Below are positions 24,025 to 38,068 of a stretch of DNA of 64,000 nucleotides, in pieces; the first letter of the stretch is position 1; each line of letters opens with the position of its first letter. The stretch comes from Panaeolus papilionaceus (lineage: Eukaryota > Basidiomycota > Agaricomycetes > Agaricales). The stretch covers positions 248,001 to 312,000 of the forward strand of contig JADNRZ010000034.1 in the NCBI GenBank assembly GCA_015501605.1. Reading direction: 5' to 3'. Position numbers and translations under genes: made by a program. The notes under the pieces were generated by a model, which was not told the origin of the DNA, searched no databases, and saw nothing but the letters and a program-made list of their open reading frames with translations.

Positions 24025-27000
24025 ATGGACCCATCAAAGCATCAACATCAGAGCAGGACAGTACCCAGCTACAGGTACCCATACGCACCCATATCAGTAG
24101 GTTGTGTCAGATGGCCTGAAGCTTCTTTGCAATTCAATTCACTTGCCCGGTTTTTACTTCATTCGAATAACGCCGGTTGTTGTAATTTGTGCCCTGATAT
24201 GTATACAGCTGTGTATGTCAGTGATAGCTGTCAGTCAGTCTATCTATCTATATCCCGGGAGCGATGGTATCGGTCTTCTAAGACCACGACTAAGCATCAC
24301 GAGACCCCCCAGGCCTTGCGCTTCCGAATTCGACGCTGTGGTCTATATAAGGAGTTGCGTGATCTCTGGCCGTTTACGACATGAACCACTGTAATAGTGA
24401 TGATCAGAGTACGACAATGTACGACGGCAGACAGTTGAAGCCGTGGAGGTAGAACGGGGTCACCTGTGCTTTGCCTACGAGAGGATTGGGTCTTCATATA
24501 CACAACGCGTTTGCGATCATTCAGTTCAATTGGGTGATCAAACCCATGTTTCTGGGTAGGTGATTGAACAAGTGTCATTTATTTATGCAGTGAGGGAATT
24601 ATGAAAGGCCTACACTTATACGTTACTTCTACTGCTCAAGTTGTTCAAGCGATTGTGAAAAACGTGCGTGGACACCCCGCGAAGATGAACCTGGGCCGTA
24701 GTCACTTTGATAACGCAGTTTAACCCCTATCTAGCTTTGAGCTCAACGCAGCTGAACGTTCGAACGTAAAATGTGTGTCTCTTAGAGTGGTTCACAAGAA
24801 ATATTACGCTATTCAAAGTGTATATCGACCGCTGTTTTCGCAGCTTGACAACCTACAGGCAACCCATGACGCACCACGGGGGTATAAAGGCACAAAATAA
24901 GCTACTCGAGACCTGCAACTAGTCTGCTTCAAGACCCTGGCCTCATGGTTAGCACACATCTACCCCGGATGCTTAATTTTCGAAGGTCCTGCTAGTAAAA
25001 TGTATAGGACAACTGCCTCGTGTTGCCATCCCCGGATGGGCAGTGAAGGAAATCAAGCGTTACTGACACGGCTTTCTCAACTGTTGACCTTAAACAGTGA
25101 AGAGAATCTCAGACAGACCACCAGAGCCTGCAGCTTTCATACTGTTAGGACACATACCAGCAAGTAGCAAAGCTGAAGTACGACAGGACAGGAAACGACG
25201 TTCAGATCCTTTTTAAGTCCATCAACCTACGAATCTCGTCATTTAAATCCGAAAGCTTATTGCTTGCTAAAGTGAACTTTGCTGTTGCTCGCTCATTTCA
25301 AGTTGCGTCCTTGAGAAGCCCATAGGCCTTTTCATATTTATCAATTTAATGACCCGCGCTTTTGGCCTTTATGGAAGTACATCGTCAAGTATAGCTTGAT
25401 GATGTACCCCCAACCAACACGATCCTCGTTGTTAGCAGTGACGCAGCCTGCCCATGGGGCTCGATTAAGCTGCGCAAAGAAATCAAATAATGCACAGTGA
25501 TCGAACTCCAAGCGCCTGCTTCAGCAGTAATGAATAATGCGAAAATCCCAAACCCAAAGCCTTGCAGCCCTGCTATACAACTTATCTCTCCATTGACCGC
25601 GGTCATACTGTCATATCATGGCTCCCGTTGCTTCTTTCAGTGTTCTTCACCAACGCAGATCACCGGCTGACTATCCCCTTGACCAACATCACCCGCTACA
25701 TTTGGAGCTCTTTAAGTCCCCTCTGTGTGCCCACTCCCGATGTGAACCCGCTGCAGCCCTAGCACTCCACTGGACGGAATGCAAACGCGTGTTTGAGGCA
25801 CCGCAGGTCAGCCTTTCTGAGTGGCAAATCAATTGGATAGGAATGACTTCATGCTTACCAGCTTCTTGGAGTATCTCGAAGTTTCAACTTGAACGTATGT
25901 TCATCTATATCCCGGTTCTCAACTCCTTGATCCAGCCTGGTCTGTATCACACAAGTCGTCATTTCGAAGCTGAACAACTCAGGGTCAGCACACCTATGAC
26001 ATCCTATACGTCCGCTTTCCGCACATTAGTTAAATGTACTGAAAAAAGTGTCTGCCATATTTTGACTGGCAATGCGTAGATTAGCCAAGTCGCGTTGATA
26101 TCATGCACAGAGAATCTGTGCTCCTCAGACCTCATGCTAGTGCTGGACCCTCAACTTCTTTCGTACGGCCTCGAGGTAATGCTGGCACCTCGGATTATTC
26201 TTGATGTCTGACGTTCACACTGGATGGCTCGGCAAATACCTGGTACCAGTATTTAAGAAAGCGGCGAACTCATACTCACCCAGCACTTCATTGACCGAAA
26301 CAATGGAATGTTCAGGGAACCCGTCCAAGACGATCTCCTATTTTGCTGTACACAATAGTTAAAAGGTAGCAAATAGGGAAAGTATGTGGAACATAAGTAC
26401 ATATAACTTCTCGCAGTGCGGCAGAGTTCATCATCAGCGGAGGAGGGCATCACACCTCCTATCCCGGGAGGTGTGATGTATAATGGATGACAAACTTGGA
26501 ATGAACTTTGGTTGGGCACTCATGCACTTATATAAAGGTCATTCGGTTCGCGGGTATTCATAGAACGCACTGCGATTCCACGCTCTGATGAGCTGCCTTC
26601 CCATCCAACAAGGAAGCCTTGAATATGGGCAGAAGCAATTACTTGAATGAAGCACCAGACGTATGGATGGCAATGATGATTACTGAATTTAGGCAGCTTG
26701 TCATTGTCAAGATTTGAAATTGGATTTCTATGTCGAATTCTGTTGTGATGTCCTATCTGAAAGAATTGCTCTGGTCATTTACTTGAGATCTCTCCATGCA
26801 CACGCTTATTGGACAGCGCATCCCGTCGAACTTCGCGAACTCTGATCGACGAGAACGCATTGGAGGAGCAGCAGCGCCAAAACGAGCTCTACTTGAAAAA
26901 ATAATTCAACCCCTCAAATGTTCATCTGGTCATTTTGCCCGAGTTAGAGCGCAAAGCCCTTCTGTAAAACGCGAGAACGTCAGACCAACCACTGCAGACC

Positions 27001-30000
27001 ATTTTGGGGTCCCATTTCGTCGATTAGAAATGCTGTACTTACTAACTGCAATAATAGCTGTTGTTACTGTTCTGACACTCTGGTCTGAGGGTTTCCGTTC
27101 TTCTCCTCCTTAGATTCTCTCAGACAGGGGAAAGCGTCAAGGACACTTCGCCTCGTGGCCAATCGACGGTTGCCTTCTAGGCATGTTCGTTGTTCAACCA
27201 TTGTTCTCATTGCTCAGCAACGCCGTGGCGTATGGTAATGATCACAATGTCAAGCCTTATTAAACGGTTTGGCTCTGAACGTGGGGTAATCACGCAGTGG
27301 TTGATGTATTCGAACGTGTTCCTGTAGTTGGCCATGTTAGTCAGGGACGAGGTTGTCTGAGCAAGTCTGGCTACGCCCATTCTGACCGAAATGAAACCAT
27401 ATTACAATGAATGAAATCACCGTGATACACAACATTCGCTGAATCGCGTCAAAAGAATCACGAAGGAAATACGATATCTGTTTTAAATAACTGGGGCTGG
27501 TGGAAAGCTTTTTGTAGAAGGCAGGGCGGGGACAGCACTTGAAAGTGATGCTCAGCCTCGCGAGTTGGAATGAATAAGACGGATATTCATAAACGAGTGA
27601 TCATATTCTGCCCTTCCGCCAATTAGTCGGGAGTGGCCATGCTGCCCGTCGATGTATTGGAGCGAAGTCATTGGAGTAGTGTACCGCTCAACAAACCATG
27701 GATCGATCGAAGTAATGCATACATTTATGTCAGGATCAAACGAAATTCAAAGAATACAAGAAGCAGCAGTGCGCGGAAGCGGGTAATGCTCGGTGTCGTA
27801 AACAACAAGCGTGCGTTGACCTGTATACAAAGGATTGAAGCAGCTTAAGTTGGGGATGCGACGTGGAGTTCCAACGTCCTACCAAGACGGTCTGATGGCG
27901 TTGGCTGGTCAGATACAAAGGAACAAGTAAGGCTTGAACATCATCGAACCAACCTTGAAATAGATCAGATCTTTGCGCAGATCACTCGTTGAAGTTAGTG
28001 CCTCTCTTATCTACACTTGAGCATGTGTTGATAAGAATAAAGGTATCTAATCAAACACCGTATAAGGAAGTTGAACCGATGAATTGATGAATCGAACTGC
28101 TATTCCTAGATGAACCACCTTCAACGTACAGACACAATTCTGATATTCCAATATTGAAATACTTCCTAAAGAAAAGGGCTAGTCTCAGGGATCAAAGTAC
28201 AAGGACCAGCCTGACTTTCTCCGAGTCAAAGAACTGAAGAGGTCTGTTCACAAGTCTACTCAAACTCGCACGCTCGTACGCGTCTTGACATACGCCACAG
28301 AGGTTGGCAGCACTTGAGCATATAATATAGGCACATTGAATATACTTCCTCAAAATCTAGAAGCAAAATGAGGAAGTGCAACGCCTCTCGCTGCTCTGCA
28401 TTTGTAAAATACGGACCCTGTATATTTGTATAAAGTGGTTGTACTAATATTGCAAAATGAGATTTTTGACTTCATTTTGCATGGTCGGAATTCAATTTGA
28501 AGGACGAAAAAGGGGGCCCATCTGGACTTACAAGCCTGTCTCGTGACAGACAAGGGACTGTTCTTCGACTCATCCGGACAATCAACCTGATTGGTTGCGA
28601 GTGGTGATACGCCTGACACATCCATCACTGCGAGCGATCAAGTTGAGAGGTAAGATGCGCGTCGGCTTCGACGGTGCGATAGCACGCAATTTTATCTACA
28701 CGAGGCTTTTAGAGGGTTACATTTTTTCTTGGAGAATTTTTTGTACCTTGTACTTCAAGACCAGAGTGTAAATACCTTTATTTTGTAACTCTTGCCCTTC
28801 CCACTTCATGTTACAGTCAAATTTGACTCCCAATATCAGGTGAGAATATCCCATAGTTCGAGACTCTCGCTGACTGAATGAAGAGCCCGATTCTGCCTGG
28901 TTTCACGGACAGGCTGTGCAATATACTCCACGGCTATCTATTTCGGTCATAAGCCACTTGCAATCACAGATTCAGCGACTAATGAACGTGGGAATATACT
29001 AATTTAGGGGCTTTCCATCAGTCAGAGTGCGTGCTCGTCGCAAACTTGCGGATGTTGAACTGGCATCATTCCCATTCCAAGTCATCTGAGGGAGAGACCG
29101 CGCGATAAAGTGGCTACCGATAGACCGTTCATTCATCTCTCAGGGCGGTTAGCGTTCCCTCTGTTTCGCGGAAGAAGCTCTGATCAAACCCTTTCTTTGC
29201 GTTGCTGAGGAAGAGAGTGGAAGCATTTCGACATGAATATTCAACCGTCGACGCCACTGAGAATTTCGAGTGATCAGTAGACGTAGTTGAATCCGTTTCG
29301 AAGTGGTTTAAAGCACCCTGCAAGGTAAAACTTATTCTTATTCCCACCGGGGTTTACCCGCTCCTGCAGGGCGTCTGTTCTACGCCAAACGTGGGTACAG
29401 GATCTATAAACACATACGAAAAGGCTCTGAATTCTATTGTGCAAGGGCTCCAGGCCCGTTGATTAAGCGCACAAAATATCAGCTGATCCATTTCCTCACA
29501 CAATTTTCTCAGAAACCAGACAACTCATTTTACATTCCTGTTAAACTTCAATATCATTCCGGTTTGCTTTCATCTCTACCGTCGCCACAGGTAACTCGAA
29601 CATCCTCTGTACCAGCCTCTAAGGGCTACATATCAAGTTAGCCCTGCAACTTACCGACGCTTTTATTTTCCACAAGGGTCTCGTGTAGTAGAAACCGTGT
29701 CCGTAAACGTTTTCCACGTTCATAGAACACAACTATGCAAGGGCCCACAACACGTAGCTTCCATGGTTTCTCCGGCCAGCTGTAGATAGCGGAGACCAAA
29801 CAGCATCGGTGAGCGTCTCTCGGGGAATGAGGCGTTTGTTCCGATGTATATAGAAAGATTTCTACACTGCTCCACAGAGAAGAACTTCGAAGACTAGTTC
29901 ACGGGCGTTGACCTTCACCGAATGTATGGCTCCCCTGTCGCTTCCTGTCGGATGATTCCAACGACCAATTGAAATGTGCAATGGCGAACTGATCCAGCAT

Positions 30001-32000
30001 ATGTCAAGTTCATGCATCAAATGCTGCTTCGAATACCAAAGCAATGCAACACATTTACATTTCAGTAATCATACTAATTAAATGGTTGTCCCCATAGCCT
30101 ATTGCAGGAAGTTATCAAACCTATTCAAAAGATGCAAGCCTTTTGAGGCGTGGATCATATTATACGAGAAAACGGGGTGAGTTCACCCTATATGGAATCC
30201 CACCAGTGGTTCTATGTCAGATCGAATTGACTTCACGCACTGCCCAATGAATAAGCAATCAAGTACGCGCGTTGTAGACAGCACACAAGAGGTTATCATG
30301 TGCAAGCTAGATCCGGCGTTGCAAGATAAGGAGGTGAAGCTGACTTGTTTTGAATTCCTACGCGACGCCGGTTTGAACTATCAAGTTGATAAAATGAGAG
30401 TTACGTGGTGCCTTTAACTGAAGCTACGTTCCTTTGACTTAAATTGGAGACCATTTCTGAAAAAACGTTGCTGATGCCGACAAGCCGTTGTATTATTGGT
30501 GGAATGACCCATATAGCGTCGATGAATGCACACGAAATTTCTATCTATATATAATTCGAAGCTCGCAATGTTGACAAGGATATGGCAACTTGATGAGCTG
30601 TTTTAAGCAGCACATAGAACCAAAGGAGTGAAAGAGAGCAGTGTCATGGGAAAAGCCTTCAGTGCAGTCCTTGGTTTCGGGTGATGGGAACTGTAAACCA
30701 TATTAACCGCCATGCCAGTTCACTATGACTGAACTATCACAATATGTCTAAGAAAGAGGTGAAACCATAACTGCGACCCAGGTATCAGTGACGGAGTAAT
30801 AAGATAAGAAGAACCCATTCTAGCGCATGTGCGACGCTTCCCTCTTGGAACGCGTGTCAGAAAACGGCGTTTTCAGAGGTCTGTGTTGATTGGGTACTGT
30901 CAGCTCACGCCAGCTATGAACGGTTCGGGGTTCATAAGAAAAGCCAACGAGACCGGGGTTTTGTAGACCAGAGCTGACAAATAAGTCCACGAGTCCCATG
31001 AATCAAATCGCGTGAGGATTACGACATTGCCTACTTTTGTCGACATCTCGACTCTCGAGGTGTTTCGTAGAAGCAAGATAATGATTCCGTCGTCAGTAAC
31101 AAAACATTGAAGCGTTCGTCCGCGGTGAATGATGTCGTCGAAGGAAGTCGGCCTGATGCGATACCCGGAGAGCGAAGCGCAGACGAGATACGAACAAATG
31201 GATAAATGCGAATTTCGATCGTCCCCTAGAAGCACGCCAAATGTAGGATAACACGGTCCGCTAGACAAGAAATACAAGAGACTTCGGGTAGCAGGATCAA
31301 CACTAGAAATCAAAACCTGGTCCTATAGCTTGGCTCTCCCTTGTCTCGTCTTATAAGGAGGCTACGATAGAAATATCGCACCTACAAGATACGCGAGACA
31401 AAAGCGAAAAAGCATTTCTTCTGTTCCCATAGTCTAGGCTTTTGACGTCTGGAATATGCTGATTCGAAACCGACCACTCGTACTTGTCCACAAAAGTTCA
31501 TCTGGGTTCATCGATAGCGATTAGATCTCGAAAAAGGAAAGTGATGTCGCAGGGTTTGATGGCAGGGTCCAGTGTCGGCAGCCAACCAGTCCGCGACAGG
31601 ACAGTCGATGATAAACCAGTTCGAGATTCGCACACCTGTCGGGGGAAAGTGACATCACAGGAACGGGAAATACGGGTTTACAGGTCTTTAGCTCGCATTA
31701 GCCAATGGTGTGCCCTAGCGACCTGCAATACACTGAGAAGAAGGAAAGGCGTGAATCCAGCAATGATTGAACAGAGAGGATTGGAGAGGCAGTGAGCGTT
31801 GACAGTCATGAGTATAGTGCAAAGGAGATAGCGCCAGGATATGGGTTAAACATCTTGCTGAGGGATCAGAGATCTTGGAATTCAACGATCGGGTTAAGGA
31901 GGTCTTATGTCCGTATTCTCTAGACGACGCCTGCAGGCAGTTAATTGCCCACCTGAGCTGATGAGACAACCAGATGACCAGAGTGTGAGAAGCATATATG
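24025..32000. other. Gene-poor block, part 2
   Basis: Frames with a real ATG are at 24025-24384 (119 residues), 25618-26079 (153 residues) and 26796-27113 (105 residues with a hydrophobic segment near the C-terminus, MLYLLTAIIAVVTVLTLW). None matches a family I know and none connects to neighbours through convincing introns. A perfect hairpin lies at 26448-26478. Confidence 0.35.
26448..26478. repeat. Perfect 12-bp inverted repeat (hairpin)
   Basis: CATCACACCTCC is followed by a 7-nt spacer and its exact complement GGAGGTGTGATG. No flanking direct repeat or gene explains it. It could be a protein-binding palindrome or the footprint of a small foldback element. Confidence 0.75.
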
Positions 32001-35000
32001 TCAGGAGCAGTGAATTGAGCGGGCCGTGAGTTGAGTGAGTGGGTCCTCTACAAGAAATTTGTCTTAACCCTTGCCCACCAAAATCCAACCGAAAGCCCCT
32101 CAAGCGCGATCAAACGCAACAGACGCAATCCAGCGTATGCCCACCCTTCCCTCGCCGTTCGATCTTCGTCTTGAGCTCCATGCCGTCGTTCCTCTAGCGA
32201 CTACAATAGGGGATGTTGCCCGTTAATGCCGTGCTGCGCTGCTGGCACGATCTGACGACATGCGCCCAAGGCAACAAGAAAAAAAACCATTGTGCCGTCC
32301 TCGTGTCTATGTTGTCATTATCCGTTTCTGACTCGCGCCCCTGAAGTTATCCTGCATCACAACTGTAGTTGAGCAGTCGTCATTCAACAAAAGGTGAAGA
32401 GAGACGCATCCACTGCACCGGTAAACAGGTTCCCTCAACAGAATTGAGGCATAACGCATCCATCATTTTTAATCTCCTTCCCTCCTGACCACCAATTCTC
32501 GTCTATCAACGCCTAATCGACGAAGAATCTCGCGGTGCAAAAAATATACAAACCAAAATGCGCCAAAAAGGCATCCGACTTCCCTTCCGTGGCATCACGA
32601 CCCATTCTACAGCTTCTTCACCCATAACCTGTTGTCGGAATCGGATTCGGAGGCAAAGACGGTGAAATCTCACCCGAGACCAGCTGTGATCTGCTCATAA
32701 CCGTGACGCATTTCAAAGGAAATTTAGCTTTTAGGGTTTGGGTGTATAAGGCAATGGGTTAGGGCAACAGGCGGAGAGGACGCAAAACCTCCAGTCGGTT
32801 TTTGCCTTGAGAAGCAAGATCGTGAAGCAGCAACGTGTATCCAACATGGCCAGTTGAGAGAGGAAGTCTGTTAACATCGAGTGATTCCAACCCGGCCCCA
32901 TACTTTGAACAGTTTTCACCGCAGAAACTTCTCAGAGGCAGCACACTCTGCGTAGTGGAGGCGAGGCACGTTGTGTGGTGACAGAAGGAAGAGAAGGGGG
33001 ACTTGATAGTCAACAAGCTGCATTTTGAGGTGGGATAACCCCACCTAGTCGGAGAAACGCGCTATCGCGTGCGATCTGCTATCATATCGATGGATGACTC
33101 GAGGGTGACCTAAAATTGACAGGGCGGGATACACATTATTAACATCCCGTTCCGTTCATAGAAAGATTAACTATGGGAAATTAGATTATCGTAGTCAATC
33201 ATAGAGGCGGGTATGTGAACTAAGCGACCGTAAATTGACATACCGATCTGAGAATCCTTGACAGCGTCAAGATGTGGGGTTTTGATGAATTTCCTCGGAG
33301 AGATCTCCTTCATCGAGGACGGAGATCAATGCTATTAACGAGTACGCGAGGCTAGAGCATTCCTCGTTCGATGTAAACGTCCCGAAACGAACAAACTCGG
33401 CGAGAAGATGTCGTGAGCACCCGTGCCCGTTGGTCATTCCGCGATGCTATGCCTGGACCAGTCAATTGTCAGATGAAGTACGCAATTTCTTTATGGCTAC
33501 AGCTCACTGGTTATTTAAATGACATGTACATGGCATGCCATCCGAATCTTTGGTTTTGCATGCGATCAACGCTGTCTAGCATACCTCTTGAGTTGCCAGC
33601 GCCCCTGGGTCCTTTTGCAACGACAAACATCGTAGGTTCACATAGCAAGTTTTAATAGCAGCTTCGAGGCCATAGCTTTCTGAAAATAAAGTATTCCATG
33701 GCCATTGAAAGATAAATTGCAAGGCGACATGGTGGTCAACTAGAAAGTCAAGGTGGGCCAACGACGTTGACGGCTTCGCGTTTGAGTGTGATGCGCAATG
33801 TTCGCACGACAAAGACACGTGACCGGAGATCGGTTCAGGATGCTGAGGTCCTGAGGACATCGCGATCAGAACCTGGGCACCTTCACAGACCAAGATGTTA
33901 TCTATGAATCTCTGCGTTACACTAGCTTACATTTTCGTCTTGTTATGGGATGTGTTATCCTAAACTGCTAGTCGTATCAATCCGATTTACATCGTGCGAT
34001 CGAACATTATGACCTCCTTCAGTAAATCGCCAGTTGATTCATGTGTTAACAACGCCAAAAACTCGCTTTTTAACCAAGGAAGACCCAGATCTAGACGCAA
34101 TTTAATAAATACATGCGTATGCTTTCAAATTCGCGCTCCCTTTTGAAATGTATTATGCCAGGCTAATCTTCACACAGAGGCGAAAGTTCAAGACTAGCGA
34201 TTTTGCTCTCTTAATCTCCGTCATTCGCTTCATACAGTCGGGTAACTTCAATTGTCAAGTTTAGCTGAGAAATTGCCATCTCTTATCGATGCTTGCATTT
34301 GAAAGTGTTCTCCGAAGATTCCGGGTCGGCCCGCCTGCGAAAGCTATGTGAAATGAATGGTTCAAGGTTCGTCAAGACCTTGCCTTGAGAAAAACGCGCT
34401 CCATAAACATCAAGCTTCTATGTGGAAACCACACGGCCTGAAGGATGAAATTTATCAATGATGACTCCCGCTCCAAGTACAAAGAACGGAGTTGCTACTT
34501 ACGATTGGCGGCGAATGCCTGAAAGGTCAGTCCCTGCAGGCTTTTACGTCTCATTGTCGCTCTATTCTCATGCTCTGAGCGCCGCAGATGTTCACATCTA
34601 TCAACTTGAAGCGATAAGCCAACGAGTTCTCCGCCTTGTCTTTGTTTCATTTCAAGATGTTGTTCATCTTCATCAAGCTGATTATGGATAAGGGTATACC
34701 GCGAAACGTCTGTTCGAGACAGGAAATATATGTACTCATACTCGGCCGAACTTCGTGAGGAATCAAGACTTAGACCCTGCGTTTTTGAGACATGTTTGAT
34801 GTCCAAGGAAAACGTTCCCCTGTAGGCTCGGTTTGTTACTCCAGATTCCGTTGTGAACTTGTCTAATCCAGCTTATAAGTTGTGTACTAACGAGATATTT
34901 ACATACATATGATCTAGGCTTTATTACCCACAAAGATATCAAGCTGTCTCCTCAAACAGGTACTAATTCCACATGGGGTTGACTTCGATTGACATAACTG

Positions 35001-38000
35001 CTTCAGCATTGAAAGCGCATGGGTTGGGGCATTGATAACGTCTGGTTATGAGGTCTGTGTAAAAAGTGCAATGATTTATGAGCCCCGAAACGCTTTGGAG
35101 TGGTGCTGAAAGGTGTAGGCACCCCGTCACTGGAAGCTTACGATGGGACTGAAGCCGTAGGAAGTTGATTCAGATAGCAGGCACTTCAAAGCTTGATGCT
35201 GCAAATTCGAAAGAGTTCTGGACCTTGCTTATCCGCATTGTACAGCTTTCAATACTCCACTCAGCCTTGAAAGGACAACTCATCCACAACCCAGCACAAT
35301 TGAACCCCTAATCTTTGTCTCGCACAACCGGTCTGACTGCACCCGCCGCCGCCGGATAAGTATGAGGGAGCTGGCAAATCCTAATCCCGAAGATATACCC
35401 CCGTTCAGCCTACCACAGTCGACCACCTCCTATCCCCATTCCAGATTTCGTCATCCCCGGAACAACCATCAAGCGCCCAACGGGTTGATATCGAATGTCG
35501 TCGAAAACTATCGAAGACTATGGGGTGGTCTGGATACATAGTCCAATGCTAAGATGTAATAAGTCGGATGAATGCCCTCAATTATTGCGGGTGGGTTTTT
35601 AAATTCTCTTTTTGTGGTGTCTTTAGGGCGATTGAAACTAGCAAATGGATACCAGGTTTACCTCTTGTGCGAACTTGCAAATAATCAGGGCTCCATGGAG
35701 ATCGCGGGTTATATCGGTATGCCACTATTGCGATTTACATTGTTTTGGTACTTATATGTGCACGTGCACTTCGGATGTAGGCATATTCGACAAGCGGGTG
35801 GGTATTGGTTAAAATAACCTTTGTGCTATGGCGGTTGGTTGGGTAAAACCTTCTATAGCTTTCTTTCGACTTTCATAAGCCAAATGCCACGCAATAAACA
35901 CTGTTGCACATATTTCGAACTAACGCTCTTCCGCTTCAAACTCAGGCTTCCATTCGTCGCATGCCTCGTGATATTCTTTTTATAACAACGAAACAGCATC
36001 CCGACCACTCCAATAATCAATCAACGACATAAACATCGATCACATACATGTGACGATTAGAGTCATCTCTGTTCGTATTCCGAAGCAATGGATCCTTGAA
36101 CGAGCGACAAGTATAACATGTGAGAAACGACCGGAAGGAGCGCGACTTCAAGTTCGAAGGTTGACGGGGGATCACTATGCATGGCGGCCTCGCTAGCTAT
36201 TTCTGTAGATCAACATCCTAACCTCCAGGGCGGCGTAAACCCTAGAGTGACGAGGAGAGGCGTGCCTTTCTTGATGTCTCCTCCAAAATTCCTTAGAGCC
36301 GCTGGAAGCTCCTTGGAACTTCCGGGCGTTCTCTATGCGAGGGACCCTTTCAATTCGTATGAATGGTCATATCAGGTGAAGGTGCAGGAAGAAAGTCGGT
36401 ATTTTTCGTCGACGGATACCCAGAAGTATGCTGCAGACCTCCTTAGTTCAATTTCAGATCTGTTGCCTTTGAGCTAGAACCCAGCCTTGAAGGGCAAGAA
36501 GGTGTGATTATTGATTACTCTGGGTACGGGTTTATACGCGGGGAGCCACGATGTATACTTTCAGGGAATGGTCCCGTGTCCTAGAGAGATGCTGATAGAG
36601 CTGGTCATCACCATCGTGATTCATGTCATGGGGACTCCAATGGGTATTGAGCTGAATGTAGACAGAGCGGCGTCGAAGCATTCCGGTGCCAACGATGCAA
36701 GTTGAACTCCTGCTCGTCTTCTTGATGTTATCAGACAGTGGGCCACTACTCAGCTGCCGTGCCAATATTGGAGAAACTTCCCCAACTTTTAGAAAACGAT
36801 GACGATAACGGTGGTGGCCAAAGCTTGCCAAAGATGCCAACCTTCTTTGACCCCTGGCGCGTACTCACGCCCAGAGTGATGTCCATTGAGTCAGAGATGT
36901 GCCTGACGTTCTCGGATCCAAATTCCTTATCCAAGGATCACTTGCCAAGGCGCAACGTAATCGACATTGACGGCGGCCTGTATTGCAACGCGCAGTGCGG
37001 TGAATATGAGGTATCGCGCGTACAAGGTTTGGGCGTGAAGCTAGAAAGACGTACAAGAGCGAAAAAGGGTTGCACGTCCATGATACTCGGGAAGTTATTT
37101 GGACCATTCATGCTCGGGCCCGTCCGTCAACAAGTGACAAGCAAAGACGTCAACTGACATGACCTCTGCAATGCGCAGCGACGATTGAATTGAGTGATGA
37201 ACACGAGTGGCTTCTAGCAGGACACGCATTGTCACAGGTTGCGGGCTTGGCTGGATGAGCGTCTTGGGTGCATTCTGCTGAGTTCGTGGTCCTTTAAGCT
37301 TGCTTGGAAAGGTCTAGAGAGATATGATTTTGACACAGTTTCGAGAAAGTTGAGTCACCGATGTCGACCATGGCAGGGGCGAGTGGATTTTGTAAGGTTT
37401 CTCTATCTCTGAAGTCGATAGACGTCGTCTCCGTATCGCTTGCGCATTCCGCTCGGCTGTCTGGGCAAATTGTAACAATATAATACCATCAATTCAATTC
37501 AATGATGACACCCGAAACACTGAGCATTTTGACTGTTCAGTAGGTCGATCGGTTTCGAAATGTTGGAGACTATGAAGAGGGAAGAAATCAAGACGCCGAA
37601 AGAAAGGAGTGTTTAGGTGGTTTGCGTGGAATGGAGTGACGGTTTGAGAAGAGCAGTGGCCATTTCGATTGGGAAAATTCCTGAGCAATTTCAAGTTGAT
37701 CATGACGCCAAGGCGTGTGCGCATTGGTCCCCACATCTATCATCAGGGGTCCTAGCAAGGGGTGGGTCATGCGCCGAAATCTATCAAAGGGCGACTTTGA
37801 GAAATATATAAAAAATAGAGGAAAATGTCAGCGAAAATTGAGTTTAATATGTCTTTACATTCGAACTTTTATTGCATTACTATCTGGATAAAACAGGAGT
37901 GAAAATGGGACATGTCAGTGGACTGCAGACAGGTGAGGCAGTGGACACGGATGGGAAGTGACATCTGTCACGTGCCAAGTGAATGTCCGTGACGGAGGGA

Positions 38001-38068
38001 TAAGGAAAACAGGAAGCGTGACAACGAGTCGTTCCTCCCTAACTCTCCTCTCTACGTCCACCCATACC
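32001..38068. other. Gene-poor block, part 3, including the acyl-CoA synthetase upstream region
   Basis: No supported gene. Frames at 36181-36477 (98 residues) and 36738-37157 (the latter starting at GTG) look more protein-like than most but show no domain. The last few hundred bases precede the acyl-CoA synthetase. They include a TATATAAAA-like string near 37804-37813 and a CT-rich leader just before the ATG. Confidence 0.35.

Noticed and set aside
18362..38068. tRNA genes in the gene-poor block
   Set aside because: Several TTCGAAT-like strings were looked at (for example near 18739 and 31460), but none is flanked by an acceptor stem or anticodon arm.
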